Shown piece after piece: positions 1 to 8,876 of a stretch of 64,000 nt of DNA (positions are counted from its first letter, which is position 1; the number at the start of each line of letters is the position of its first letter). The DNA comes from Streptomyces globosus. GTDB lineage: Bacteria > Actinomycetota > Actinomycetes > Streptomycetales > Streptomycetaceae. Position numbers and translations under genes: made by a program. The stretch spans positions 3,661,501 through 3,725,500 of the forward strand of contig NZ_CP030862.1 of assembly GCF_003325375.1 (NCBI RefSeq). Reading direction: 5' to 3'. The notes under the pieces were generated by a model. It saw only the letters and a list, made by a program, of their open reading frames with translations. It was not told the origin of the DNA and made no database searches.

Positions 1-53
1 TGCCGGTGGGCGTCGACCGCCCACGCCTCGGCGTCGGCGGTGGTGGGGGCCAC
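1..53 (-). CDS. possible 5' end of a leftward gene (partial)
   Basis: Reading leftward from a GTG at 53 gives an open frame beginning VAPTTADAEAWAVDAHR that runs off the window edge. Codon third positions are almost all G or C, as expected for coding sequence here. Only 17 codons are visible and the ribosome binding site is poor, so neither identity nor reality can be judged. It would be divergent from nothing visible and upstream of no known partner. Confidence 0.25.
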   Translation of the reverse strand, partial: MAPTTADAEAWAVDAHR

Positions 54-141
54 CGGGCGGCGGCCCCTACGTGTGCACCAGTGTCGCCGGAATCGGGCGT
101 CCCGGCAGGCCCCGTACGGATACCCGGCGGCGCCGGGCCCG

Positions 142-534
142 TCAGCCGGCGAGGTCCGCCAGGACGGCCAGGGCCCGGGGTGCCTCGCCGTGCGGCACGA
201 ACAGGTGGTCGTGGTGGTAGCCGGCCACGACGTTGCAGCTCAGGCCCGCCGAGGCCAAGGCCGTCGCGAAGGCGGCGGTCAGACCCACCGCGTCCAGGGC
301 GGAGTGCACGCGCAGGGTGATCCACGCGGCGACGTAGTCGTACGCGAGCCCCAGCCGGTCGGCGTCCGCGCGGGGCAGCACCAGGGTCAGCCCCTCCTCT
401 TCGCGGACCGTGGCCACCGGGCGGGTCCCCGCCGGCACCTCGCCTTGCGGGGCGAGCGCGAACACGTACTCCCCCTCGTTGAGCTGCGGGCTCATCGAGG
501 CAAGCAGGGTGCGGAGGTCCTTCTCTCCTGTCAT
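142..534 (-). CDS. ACT domain-containing protein
   Basis: A 130-residue protein. The second half (about residues 70-125, including GLTAAFATALASAGLSCNVV and the following GYHHDHLFVP) matches the ACT fold seen in small stand-alone regulators that bind amino acids or similar ligands. The first half carries a second, weaker ACT-like segment. I chose the ATG at 534 because GAGGAGG lies just upstream. A longer frame to 1032 exists but is antisense to the SDR gene. The ligand and the partner enzyme cannot be read from the sequence. It is divergent from the SDR gene at 677, separated by about 140 nt. Confidence 0.8.
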   Translation of the reverse strand: MTGEKDLRTLLASMSPQLNEGEYVFALAPQGEVPAGTRPVATVREEEGLTLVLPRADADRLGLAYDYVAAWITLRVHSALDAVGLTAAFATALASAGLSCNVVAGYHHDHLFVPHGEAPRALAVLADLAG

Positions 535-676
535 GTCGCCTCCTCGGGCGTTGCCGTGGCGGGGTGGTCCGGCTCGGGCCGGCAGGTGGGCGTGGTGCGG
601 GACCGGCCGCTCGCGGTCGTGCCGCGCCACGGCTGAGCGGTGCCCGGCTGCGGCAGGCTCCTCGTATCCTGCGGGC

Positions 677-1456
677 ATGACCTCACAGCGCCACCTCGTG
701 GAACTGTTCTCGCTGGACGGCCTGGTCGCCGTGGTGACCGGCGGGAGCTCCGGCATCGGACGGGCCGTGGCCGGCGCCCTCGCACGCGCCGGGGCCGGCG
801 TCGTCATCGTGGCGCGCAGGGAGGCCGAACTGGCCTCCGCCGTAGACGAGTTCGCGGCAGACGGCTGCCGGGCGGCCTGGGTGAGCGCCGATCTCGGCAC
901 GCGTGAGGGGGTGCGCGCCGCGGCGGAGCAGGCGGCCGGGGTGTTCGGCGAGCCGGACATCCTCGTGAACAGCGCAGGGATCAACCTGCGGCCGCCGATG
1001 GGCGAGCTGGACGACGCCGTGTGGGACGCCACGATGGCGGTGAACCTGGAGGCGCCCTACCTGCTGGGGCAGCGCTTCGGGCCCGGCATGGCGGAGCGGG
1101 GCTTCGGGCGGATCATCCACATCAGCTCGCAGCAGGCGCACCGGGCGTTCGTGCAGAGCGGCGCCTACGGGGTGTCGAAGGGGGCGCTCGAGTCGCTGGC
1201 CCGTTCGCAGGCCGAGGCCTGGTCGCCGCACGGGGTCACGTGCAACGCGCTGGTGCCCGGCTTCGTTGTGACCCCGCTCAACGCGCGGCTGTCGTCCGAC
1301 GAGGAGACGGTGGCGGCGCTGGCCCGGCGGACGCTGGTCGGACGGAACGGCCTGGCCGAGGACTTCGCCGGTGCGGCCGTGTTCCTCGCCGGCCGGTCGT
1401 CCGGCTACATCACGGGCCAGGCGATCTTCGTGGACGGCGGGTTCTCGGCCCACTGA
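677..1456 (+). CDS. SDR family oxidoreductase
   Basis: A 259-residue classical short-chain dehydrogenase/reductase, a soluble NAD(P)(H)-dependent enzyme acting on an alcohol or ketone. The cofactor loop TGGSSGIG lies near residue 20. The NAG-type motif appears as VNSAG, the catalytic Ser is in HISSQQ, and the YxxxK pair is Y-G-V-S-K. The C-terminal GQAIFVDGG is typical of the family. Length is normal. The start at 677 begins MTSQRHLVEL; upstream in-frame sequence is antisense to the ACT gene. The pattern resembles glucose or gluconate dehydrogenases, but the substrate is not determinable. Confidence 0.9.
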   Translation: MTSQRHLVELFSLDGLVAVVTGGSSGIGRAVAGALARAGAGVVIVARREAELASAVDEFAADGCRAAWVSADLGTREGVRAAAEQAAGVFGEPDILVNSAGINLRPPMGELDDAVWDATMAVNLEAPYLLGQRFGPGMAERGFGRIIHISSQQAHRAFVQSGAYGVSKGALESLARSQAEAWSPHGVTCNALVPGFVVTPLNARLSSDEETVAALARRTLVGRNGLAEDFAGAAVFLAGRSSGYITGQAIFVDGGFSAH

Positions 1457-1518
1457 GCCTCCCCGCGCCGCTCTCCCGCCGGTGCCGGCCGCGCCTGCGC
1501 AGGGGGGAGGCCCCCGCA

Positions 1519-1547
1519 TGCGGTGGTGGGCTGGTGCCGCCACCGCA
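1519..1547. terminator. candidate hairpin between convergent genes
   Basis: TGCGGTGG and CCACCGCA form a perfect 8-bp stem in the gap between the convergent SDR gene and the repeat-protein gene. There is no U-tract, which is usual for actinobacterial terminators. Confidence 0.4.
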
Positions 1548-1615
1548 CCGGAGGTCGTCATCGGGGCCGGGAACCGCGGCGGTCGAGCAGCCGGCGGGCT
1601 CGCGGGACCGTGCTG

Positions 1616-1912
1616 CTAGTTGCCGATGCCGGAGCTGCCGACGCCCGTGTTGCCGAGGCCGGAGCTGCCCACTCCGGAGTTGCCGAGGCCGGAGTTGCCG
1701 ACGCCTTCGTTGGCCAGGCCGGAGTTGCCCACTCCCAGGTTGGCGAGACCGGAGTTGCCCACTCCCAGGTTGGCGATGCCCGAGTTGCCGACACCGGAGT
1801 TCCCGATGCCCGAGTTGCCGACGCCGTCGGCGGCGGCCGCCGCGGCTCCGCCGAGGCCGAGGGCCGCGGCGGCACCCAGCACGACGGTGAAACGGAGAAG
1901 ACCTGCACGCAT
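1616..1912 (-). CDS. small secreted Gly/Asn pentapeptide-repeat protein
   Basis: A 98-residue protein. A hydrophobic Sec-type signal peptide (about residues 1-28, ending AAAAA) precedes a mature part made almost entirely of 14 five-residue units. Their pattern is G-[VIL]-[GA]-[NS]-[S/L/E/T], for example GVGNS, GIANL and GLGNT. Units beginning GV alternate with units beginning GI or GL, giving a ten-residue superperiod. The pattern recalls the NxGxGNxG repeats of mycobacterial PPE-MPTR proteins and, more loosely, pentapeptide-repeat beta helices. There is no Cys and almost no charge. The ATG at 1912 follows AGGAGG at good spacing. It is presumably extracellular or wall-associated; function unknown. 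Confidence 0.8.
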   Translation of the reverse strand: MRAGLLRFTVVLGAAAALGLGGAAAAAADGVGNSGIGNSGVGNSGIANLGVGNSGLANLGVGNSGLANEGVGNSGLGNSGVGSSGLGNTGVGSSGIGN

Positions 1913-2116
1913 TGCATACCTCCTGAGTGCGGTGCGTTTGCGGTACATCAGTAGCATTTGCCCCCTGCGCGGTTGTGGAATATACGACTGTCGTGGTCGT
2001 GTCGGCACCGGCTGGCGTACACCCGGCCCGTCCGCCGCGCCGGATAATGGCCGGGTTCCGGTGCGGGTGCACCGGGAGGGGCGGGCAGCCCCGAGGACGG
2101 AGGGGTACGGGGAGCG

Positions 2117-2515
2117 GTGGAACTCGAAGAGGGCGTGCGGGTCAGGCTGGCAGCGGACCTCGGGCTGGCCGGTTCCGTCACCGCGGCCGGGGGCTCCGCG
2201 GTCGAGGCGGGTGCCGCCGCCGGGTTCCTGGTGCTGGCCGCGGGCTGCGAGGGGACCGTCGAGCGCGTGGACGAGCACGTACGGGAACCGGGCCCGCAGG
2301 TGCGGGAGTACGAGCGGCTCACGTCGCTCCTCGACAGCTTCGGCACCCAGATGCCGCCGGCGAGCCGCCGCAGGGTCGAGGAGCAGGCCGGGGCCCTGGA
2401 ACCGGAGTGGGCCGCCTGGCAGCAGGACCGGCGCCGGGTGACGGTGCGGGTCCGCTTCGACAACGGGTTCGTCCTCGGCGACGCGCCGGCGGGCCTCTTC
2501 ACCCCCGCGCCCTGA
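2117..2515 (+). CDS. hypothetical protein
   Basis: A 132-residue soluble protein starting at a GTG with GGGGAG upstream. It has a valine-rich N-terminal half (MELEEGVRVRLAADLGLAGS, then GFLVLAAGCEGTVERV) that could be an SH3-like beta barrel. A helical middle (VREYERLTSLLDSFG) is followed by a C-terminal strand segment (VTVRVRFDNGFVLG). Codon bias in this frame is that of a real gene. I do not recognise the family. It is divergent from the repeat protein and convergent with the TetR gene. Confidence 0.6.
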   Translation: MELEEGVRVRLAADLGLAGSVTAAGGSAVEAGAAAGFLVLAAGCEGTVERVDEHVREPGPQVREYERLTSLLDSFGTQMPPASRRRVEEQAGALEPEWAAWQQDRRRVTVRVRFDNGFVLGDAPAGLFTPAP

Positions 2516-2733
2516 CATCCGGCCCGCCGGGCCGCTGCGGCGGAGCGGACATCCGCGGAACCGCCCGGACCGCCCGAGCGCGTCCCCGGCGTACGACCCC
2601 ACGGCCAGACGGCCCGGAACCCGGCGCGGCCGGGCGCCGTCGGCAAGGGCCGGGCCGACGGGCGGCAGGCCCCTCCCCCACCAGGCGGAGCGGCCGGGTG
2701 CGGCTCGGCACCGCGCTCCTGTGCGCCCGAGCG

Positions 2734-3375
2734 TCAGCCCTCCGCGGGTTCCGGGCCCGCCGCGGCGAACACGCCCGCGCGGGCGGCGGCCGCGGCGGCG
2801 CGGGCGGCGCGCTCGGCCGCGGCGGCGTCCGGGGGCGTGCCGGTCGTCAGCAGCCGGTAGTAGAGGGGCGCGGAGACGCTCCGGACGACCTCCTCCGCAT
2901 CCGTGTCCGGCGGGAGTTCGCCGCGGGCGACGGCCTGGCGGACGCAGGGCGCCCACTCGGCGACACGGACGGCGTAGAAGCGGTGCAGGGCCTCGGCCGC
3001 CCGGGGGTCCGTACCGGCGGCCGCGATCACGGCCCGGAACAGCGGGCCCTGGCGCGGGTCGGCGAGGGTCCGGCGGACCAGGTCGGCGTTGGCGAGGAGG
3101 TCGCCGTCCAGGGAGCCCGTCTCGGTGCGGGGCGCGGACTGCTCCGCCATGTCGCCGAGGAGGTCCGCGACGAGCCCGGAGGGCGTGCCCCACCTGCGGT
3201 AGACGGTGGTCTTGCCGACTTCGGCGCGCCGGGCCACCTCGGCCAGGTCCAGCCGGTCGAAGCCGGCTTCGGCGAGCAGGTCGCCCGCCGCGTCCAGCAC
3301 AGCCGCCCGCACGCGGGCAGTCCGGCCGCCGGGCCGCAGGGTGCCCGGCTCCGTGCTCTCACCATCCGACGCCAT
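2734..3375 (-). CDS. TetR/AcrR family transcriptional regulator
   Basis: A 213-residue one-component repressor. The N-terminal helix-turn-helix covers about residues 22-66 (LDAAGDLLAEAGFDRL, then VARRAEVGKTTVYRRW). The C-terminal ligand domain ends in an Ala-rich helix, and its HRFYAVRVAEWAPCVRQAV segment is typical of the TetR_C family with a variable pocket. The ATG at 3375 has GGAG upstream. It is divergent from the aldo/keto reductase, with only 112 nt between starts and repeated sequence in that gap. The simplest reading is that it represses the reductase and itself. Confidence 0.9.
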   Translation of the reverse strand: MASDGESTEPGTLRPGGRTARVRAAVLDAAGDLLAEAGFDRLDLAEVARRAEVGKTTVYRRWGTPSGLVADLLGDMAEQSAPRTETGSLDGDLLANADLVRRTLADPRQGPLFRAVIAAAGTDPRAAEALHRFYAVRVAEWAPCVRQAVARGELPPDTDAEEVVRSVSAPLYYRLLTTGTPPDAAAAERAARAAAAAARAGVFAAAGPEPAEG

Positions 3376-3385
3376 AACGGGTCTC

Positions 3386-3463
3386 CAGTTCCATTAATAC
3401 GCTTCCGCTGTTACGGTGGAACCAGCTTAAGGGGTCCACAGTTCCTTTAATGCGTATCCGCTC
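3386..3463. promoter_or_regulatory. candidate TetR operator region
   Basis: The gap between the divergent TetR and reductase genes holds an imperfect 25-nt direct repeat (3386-3410 and 3439-3463). Both copies begin CAGTTCC and share the TAAT and CCGCT cores. Between them is an inverted repeat (3416-3439) with arms GTGGAACC and GGGTCCAC, 7 of 8 pairs matching. Either element could be the operator. Confidence 0.5.
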
Positions 3464-3487
3464 ATCCTTTTCACGAGGGGGCTCGTC

Positions 3488-4546
<1,059 letters not shown>

Positions 4547-4777
4547 GGCCGGGAGCGCGGGCGGAAGCACGGGCGGCACGCGGTCGGCACGGGCGGAGGC
4601 GGCGCGGGAGCGGTCGCGGGCGGGCGGACAGGCGGAGGATGCGGCCGAACTGCCCGGGTATCCGGATGCCGTTCGCCTGGCGTATCCCCCGCCGTCACCC
4701 CGGGCTCCCCCTCCGGCCCCCGGCGCCCGCTGTCCTGGGGGCCGTTCCCCGCCCCCTACCCGCAGAGGTCGTCCGCC
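4547..4777. other. intergenic region upstream of phospholipase C
   Basis: About 230 nt with no supported gene. It presumably holds the terminator of the reductase and the promoter of the phospholipase gene. I see no clear stem-loop or repeat. Confidence 0.4.
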
Positions 4778-6847
4778 ATGGCAGAACTCAACCGCCGCCG
4801 CTTCCTTCAGCTCACCGGCGGCACCGCCGCCCTGGGCGTGCTGGGCGAGAGCATCGCGCGCGCCGCCGCCATCCCGGCTCAGGGCTCCACCGGCACCATC
4901 GCCGATGTCGAGCACATCGTCGTCCTCATGCAGGAGAACCGTTCCTTCGACCACTACTTCGGCAGGCTGCGCGGCGTGCGCGGCTTCGGCGACCCGCGCC
5001 CGGTGACCCTCCCGAGCGGCAAGCCCGTCTGGCACCAGGCCGACAGGACGGGCAAGGTGACGCTGCCCTTCCGGCCGCCGTCGGACGACCTCGGCATGGA
5101 GTTCCTGCAGGGCCTCAACCACGACTGGGCAGGCGGCCAGAGCGCCTTCAACAAGGGCAGGTACGACAACTGGGTGCCGGCCAAGACGCCCACCACGATG
5201 GCGTACCTGGGCCGCGAGGACATCCCGTTCCACTACGCCCTCGCCGACGCGTTCACGGTCTGCGACGCCTACCACTGCTCGTTCATCGGCTCCACCGACC
5301 CCAACCGCTACTACCTGTGGTCCGGCCACACCGGCAACGACGGCAAGGGGGGCGGCCCCGTCCTCAACAACGCCGAACTCGGCTACGGGTGGACGACCTA
5401 CCCGGAGCGGCTGGAGGCGGCGGGCGTCTCCTGGAAGGTCTACCAGGACATCGGCGACGGTCTCGACGCGGCCGGCCACTGGGGCTGGATCAACGACGCC
5501 TACCGGGGCAACTACGGCGACAACTCGCTCCTGTACTTCAACGCCTACCGCAACGCACAGCCCGGCAGCCCCCTGCACGAGAAGGCCCGCACGGGCACCG
5601 ACGCCAAGGCCGGCGAGGGCTACTTCGACCGGCTCCGGGCGGACGTGAAGTCCGGCAGGCTGCCGCAGGTCTCCTGGATCGCGGCCCCCGAGGCCTTCAG
5701 CGAGCACTCCAACTGGCCGTCCAACTACGGCGCCTGGTACATCGCGCAGGTCCTCGACGCGCTCACCTCGAACCCGGACGTGTGGGCCCGTACCGCCCTG
5801 TTCATCACCTATGACGAGAATGACGGGTTCTTCGACCACGTCGTCCCGCCGTACGCCCCGGCCAACGCCGGCCAGGGCCTGTCCACGGTGCCGACCGCCC
5901 TCGACGTCTTCCCGGGCAAACCCGGTTACACGGCCGGGCCGTACGGGCTGGGCCCGCGCGTGCCGATGCTCGTCGTCTCACCGTGGAGCACCGGCGGCTA
6001 CTCCTGCTCCGAGACCTTCGACCACACCTCCGTCATCCGCTTCATGGAGAAGCGCTTCGGCGTCCACGAGCCGAACATCTCGCCGTGGCGCCGCGCCGTC
6101 TGCGGCGACCTGACCTCCGCGTTCGACTTCGGCCGCAGCGACACCGGCGCCGTTCCGCTGCCCGACACGGGTGCCTGGGAGCCGCGGGACCGCGAGCGGC
6201 ACCCCGACTTCACGGCCCCCGCGCCCGCCGTGGGCAGCATGCCCCGCCAGGAGAGGGGCGCACGGCCCACCCGCCCGCTGGGGTACGCCCCGTACGTGGA
6301 CGGCACGGCGCTCACCGCGGAGGGGAGGTTCCGGCTGACGTTCAGCGGCGGGCCGGCGCTGGGCGCGCAGTTCCTCGTCACCTCCGGAAACCGCACCGAC
6401 GCCCCCTGGACGTACACGACGGCGGCCGGCGCGTCGATCGCGGACACCTGGAACACCCGCTACTCGGGCGGGGTCACCGACCTGACGGTGCACGGCCCGA
6501 ACGGCTTCGTGCGCCGCTTCCGCAACCCCGGGACGGTCCCCGGGCCCGAGGTCACCGCCCGCCACAACGCCGCGACCGGCAACCTGGACCTCACCTGCAC
6601 CAACAGGGGGGATGCGACGGCGGTCCTCACCGTCACCAGCGCCTACGGCGGGAGCCCGCAGCGCCTCACCGTCGCGCGGGGCGCCTCGGTCGCGCACACC
6701 GTGTCCCTGCTGGGCAGCCGCCACTGGTACGACGTGACGGTCACCGCGTCCGGTACCGCGGACTTCCTGCGGCGTTTCGCGGGCAAGGTCGAGACCGGGG
6801 CGCCCGGCCTGTCGGATCCGGCGATCCTGACCGACCCTTCGTCCTGA
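4778..6847 (+). CDS. secreted phosphocholine-specific phospholipase C
   Basis: A 689-residue exported phosphoesterase that cleaves the phosphodiester of phospholipids such as phosphatidylcholine or sphingomyelin. The N-terminus NRRRFLQLTGG is a twin-arginine signal. The metal-site motif MQENRSFDHYFG lies at about residues 51-62, followed by NHDW, STDPNR and YDENDGFFDHV, all conserved in the acid-phosphatase-like PLC family. The last 200 residues form two beta-rich C-terminal domains (DUF756 type). Length is normal for the family. It stands alone and is convergent with the cold-shock gene. Phosphate-starvation control is common for such genes, but no PHO box was confirmed. Confidence 0.93.
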   Translation: MAELNRRRFLQLTGGTAALGVLGESIARAAAIPAQGSTGTIADVEHIVVLMQENRSFDHYFGRLRGVRGFGDPRPVTLPSGKPVWHQADRTGKVTLPFRPPSDDLGMEFLQGLNHDWAGGQSAFNKGRYDNWVPAKTPTTMAYLGREDIPFHYALADAFTVCDAYHCSFIGSTDPNRYYLWSGHTGNDGKGGGPVLNNAELGYGWTTYPERLEAAGVSWKVYQDIGDGLDAAGHWGWINDAYRGNYGDNSLLYFNAYRNAQPGSPLHEKARTGTDAKAGEGYFDRLRADVKSGRLPQVSWIAAPEAFSEHSNWPSNYGAWYIAQVLDALTSNPDVWARTALFITYDENDGFFDHVVPPYAPANAGQGLSTVPTALDVFPGKPGYTAGPYGLGPRVPMLVVSPWSTGGYSCSETFDHTSVIRFMEKRFGVHEPNISPWRRAVCGDLTSAFDFGRSDTGAVPLPDTGAWEPRDRERHPDFTAPAPAVGSMPRQERGARPTRPLGYAPYVDGTALTAEGRFRLTFSGGPALGAQFLVTSGNRTDAPWTYTTAAGASIADTWNTRYSGGVTDLTVHGPNGFVRRFRNPGTVPGPEVTARHNAATGNLDLTCTNRGDATAVLTVTSAYGGSPQRLTVARGASVAHTVSLLGSRHWYDVTVTASGTADFLRRFAGKVETGAPGLSDPAILTDPSS

Positions 6848-6861
6848 CGCGGACAAACGAC

Positions 6862-6896
6862 GGCGCGGTCCGCCCCCGGTGGGGGCGGACCGCGCC
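6862..6896. terminator. bidirectional terminator
   Basis: A perfect 16-bp GC stem (6862-6877 with 6881-6896) with a 3-nt loop lies between the convergent phospholipase and cold-shock genes. Confidence 0.85.
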
Positions 6897-6915
6897 GCGC
6901 GGCATCACGCTCGGG

Positions 6916-7119
6916 TCAGGCCGCGGTGATGTTCTCCGCCTGCGGGCCCTTCTGGCCGGCGGTGACGTCGAAGTTCACGCGCTGGCCTTCCTGCAGCTCG
7001 CGGAAGCCGTTGGCGACGATGTTCGAGTAGTGGGCGAAGACGTCCGGGCCGCCGCCGTCCTGCTCGATGAAGCCGAAGCCCTTTTCAGCGTTGAACCACT
7101 TCACGGTACCGGTAGCCAT
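6916..7119 (-). CDS. cold-shock domain protein
   Basis: A 67-residue single cold-shock domain, an RNA/DNA chaperone acting in the cytoplasm. RNP1 (KGFGFIEQ) and RNP2 (VFAHYS) are intact, as is the N-terminal [12 protein letters not shown]. The ATG at 7119 follows AAGGAGA. The long T-rich stretch upstream (about 7120-7280 on this strand) is unusually AT-rich for the window. It is likely a structured cspA-type 5' leader. This is one of several such paralogues normally present in Streptomyces. Confidence 0.96.
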   Translation of the reverse strand: MATGTVKWFNAEKGFGFIEQDGGGPDVFAHYSNIVANGFRELQEGQRVNFDVTAGQKGPQAENITAA

Positions 7120-7290
7120 GAGTTCTCCTTCTGGGAGTTTTTGGGTCGCACACCGTGCGCGGCCCCGTCGCTGAAATGAGCCCATCCGGAGGTGCCGGAA
7201 AACAAAAAGTGCGCCCATCGCATAGCGTCGGGCGCACACAAATCCATGGGGTGCCAAAACTGCAACGTGACCAGGCTAGCACGGATCGTC
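7120..7290 (-). promoter_or_regulatory. probable cold-shock 5' leader and promoter
   Basis: This gap is visibly poorer in GC than its surroundings (runs such as AAAACAAAAAGTG and CAAAACTGCAACG read on the plus strand). It holds no gene. A long leader is characteristic of cspA-type genes. Exact promoter hexamers could not be fixed. Confidence 0.45.
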
Positions 7291-7428
7291 GCCGGAGCCA
7301 CTGCCTCCGGGGGCGGGCATCGGGGGTCGGTGGTGCGGGGTCGCACGGGTGCGGCGCAGAGCCCAGACTGGTACCAGCCGTCGCGGCTCCGGCGGAGGTC
7401 CCGGAGCCCGGTGAGCGGGAGGCAGAAC

Positions 7429-7755
7429 GTGGTCATCACCCACCACCTCGCGGAAGGCGTCCTGTACGTGCAGGTGCCGCGGGAGCTGGACGTCGGCAAC
7501 CGGGCGGCGGCCGCCCTGGAGATCGAGGCGCTGGTGCACGCCCACCGCCCCGGACGGGTGGAGGTCCGGCTGCCGTCGCGCCACCCCTCCCCCATGACCT
7601 TCAGCGCGCTGGCCCGCGTCCACCGCATGTGCCAGAGCCTCGGCGTCCCCCTCGCCACGACCGGCCCCGACGGGGAGGCGCCGCCGGAGCCCCTCGCCGG
7701 CGCCCTCCCGGACCGGCCCCACCAGCTGGAACACGGCGCGCGGCACGACCACTGA
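7429..7755 (+). CDS. STAS-like small protein
   Basis: A 108-residue soluble protein. The strand-helix pattern (HLAEGVLYVQVPRELDVGN, a helix with EIEALVHAH, then VEVRLPSRHPSPMTFSALAR and HRMCQSLGVPLATTG) matches the STAS fold of anti-sigma antagonists. The usual phosphorylatable DxSG motif is missing: the loop reads SRHPSPMTFSA. The GTG at 7429 is preferred because GGGAGG sits six nt upstream; a GTG at 7411 is the alternative. Assignment to STAS is by pattern only. No kinase or sigma factor lies nearby. Confidence 0.55.
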   Translation: MVITHHLAEGVLYVQVPRELDVGNRAAAALEIEALVHAHRPGRVEVRLPSRHPSPMTFSALARVHRMCQSLGVPLATTGPDGEAPPEPLAGALPDRPHQLEHGARHDH

Positions 7756-7893
7756 CCCGGCGCGGCGGGCGCCCCGGCGCCGTGGGTGGCGCTCCGAGGC
7801 GGCGGTCACATCCCGACGTGCTGCGGTGTGGCCCGGGCGTCCGGGGTCTCCCCTTCGGCGATCATGGACGCCGGCATACGGAGGAGTGGGGCT

Positions 7894-8511
7894 GTGGGGA
7901 ACCTGGAGATGAGCACCGGCGACATGCGGGACGTGATCCGCCTGCTGACGGCGGTGGAGCGGACACCCGAGCAGGACAGGGTCCTCGCAGCGGCGCGGGA
8001 GCAGTGCACGCGGGCGGATGCGCGGTTCGAGAACGAGGGCGTCCGGCTGGACGTACCGGTCGCACAGGCCCTGGAGGATCTGCTGGAGGGCGCGCCCAGC
8101 GCGGACGAGGGGCCCGGCTACATGTACGCCTTCCAGGCGCTGGTCGCGGTGCAGTTCTCCGACACCTGCGATCTCGGCCACTGGAACCGGCCGTCCTGGT
8201 TCCACACCGTCGACGACGAGATGACCCGCCTCGGGGTCCCCGGAGACCTGGCGCCGGCCTCGCTGCTGTTCGGCGGGCCGCCGCTGCGCCTGCCGCATCC
8301 CGGTGACGCCGTGCCCCGCATGGGCACCTTCCCGGCCTCCCGGGCCGCGGAGGTCGTCGAGGCCTACGAGGCGGTCCTCGACCGGCTCGACCCCGACGTC
8401 CGCGAGACGGCGGAGGTGCTGCTGGGGCCGATGCGGGACGAGGCCCGCGAGTGGGAGGCCGCGAAGGCGGCGGGCCGGACGGAGGACACCCTCTTCTTCT
8501 GGCTCCACTGA
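7894..8511 (+). CDS. hypothetical protein (Streptomyces-type, acidic)
   Basis: A 205-residue acidic soluble protein. Its central part, GPGYMYAFQALVAVQFSDTC, is followed by DLGHWNRPSWFHTVDDEMTR, and a long C-terminal helix ends DTLFFWLH. I know similar DUF-type proteins only as uncharacterised. The GTG at 7894 has GGAGGAG upstream; an ATG at 7864 and one at 7909 are in frame but less well placed. No signal peptide or membrane segment. It is followed by another small acidic gene. Confidence 0.7.
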   Translation: MGNLEMSTGDMRDVIRLLTAVERTPEQDRVLAAAREQCTRADARFENEGVRLDVPVAQALEDLLEGAPSADEGPGYMYAFQALVAVQFSDTCDLGHWNRPSWFHTVDDEMTRLGVPGDLAPASLLFGGPPLRLPHPGDAVPRMGTFPASRAAEVVEAYEAVLDRLDPDVRETAEVLLGPMRDEAREWEAAKAAGRTEDTLFFWLH

Positions 8512-8631
8512 GCTCCCCGGCCGCCGTGTGCGCCGTGCCCGCGCGCGCCGTGCCGGGCGCGGGCCCGGCGCCCCGTATATGTTCTGTGCTGCCGTCGGAA
8601 GCGGCCGACGGCTCCGCAGCGAGGTGGGGCG

Positions 8632-8856
8632 ATGGACCAGAGGACACCGGCGGGCCCCGACGAGCCGGGGCAGCTCTCCGACGAGGAGATGATGAGGCTG
8701 GTCGACGAGATGCTGGAGAGCATCCCGCCCGAGGAGGCCGAGGCCTACCTCGCGGCCGTCGCCGACGGCGGGGAGGCCCCTCGGCCCGCGCCCGTCGACC
8801 TGACTCCCGCGCAGGCGCACGACCTCCTGCTCTTCCTCCACCGCGGCGGCGGCTGA
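8632..8856 (+). CDS. small acidic hypothetical protein
   Basis: A 74-residue strongly acidic, helical protein. One helix is MMRLVDEMLESIPPEEAEAYL and a second is LTPAQAHDLLLFLH. Codon bias is good and the ATG is preceded by GAGGTGGGGCG. It could be a small regulatory or adaptor protein, but no family is recognised. Confidence 0.55.
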   Translation: MDQRTPAGPDEPGQLSDEEMMRLVDEMLESIPPEEAEAYLAAVADGGEAPRPAPVDLTPAQAHDLLLFLHRGGG

Positions 8857-8876
8857 GCAGCGGGCGCGGCGAGCGG

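Noticed and set aside
1620..1830. A plus-strand proline-rich repeat protein (PELPTP units)
   Set aside because: It is the complement of the Gly/Asn repeat gene. The minus strand has the signal peptide and the AGGAGG site; the plus strand has neither.
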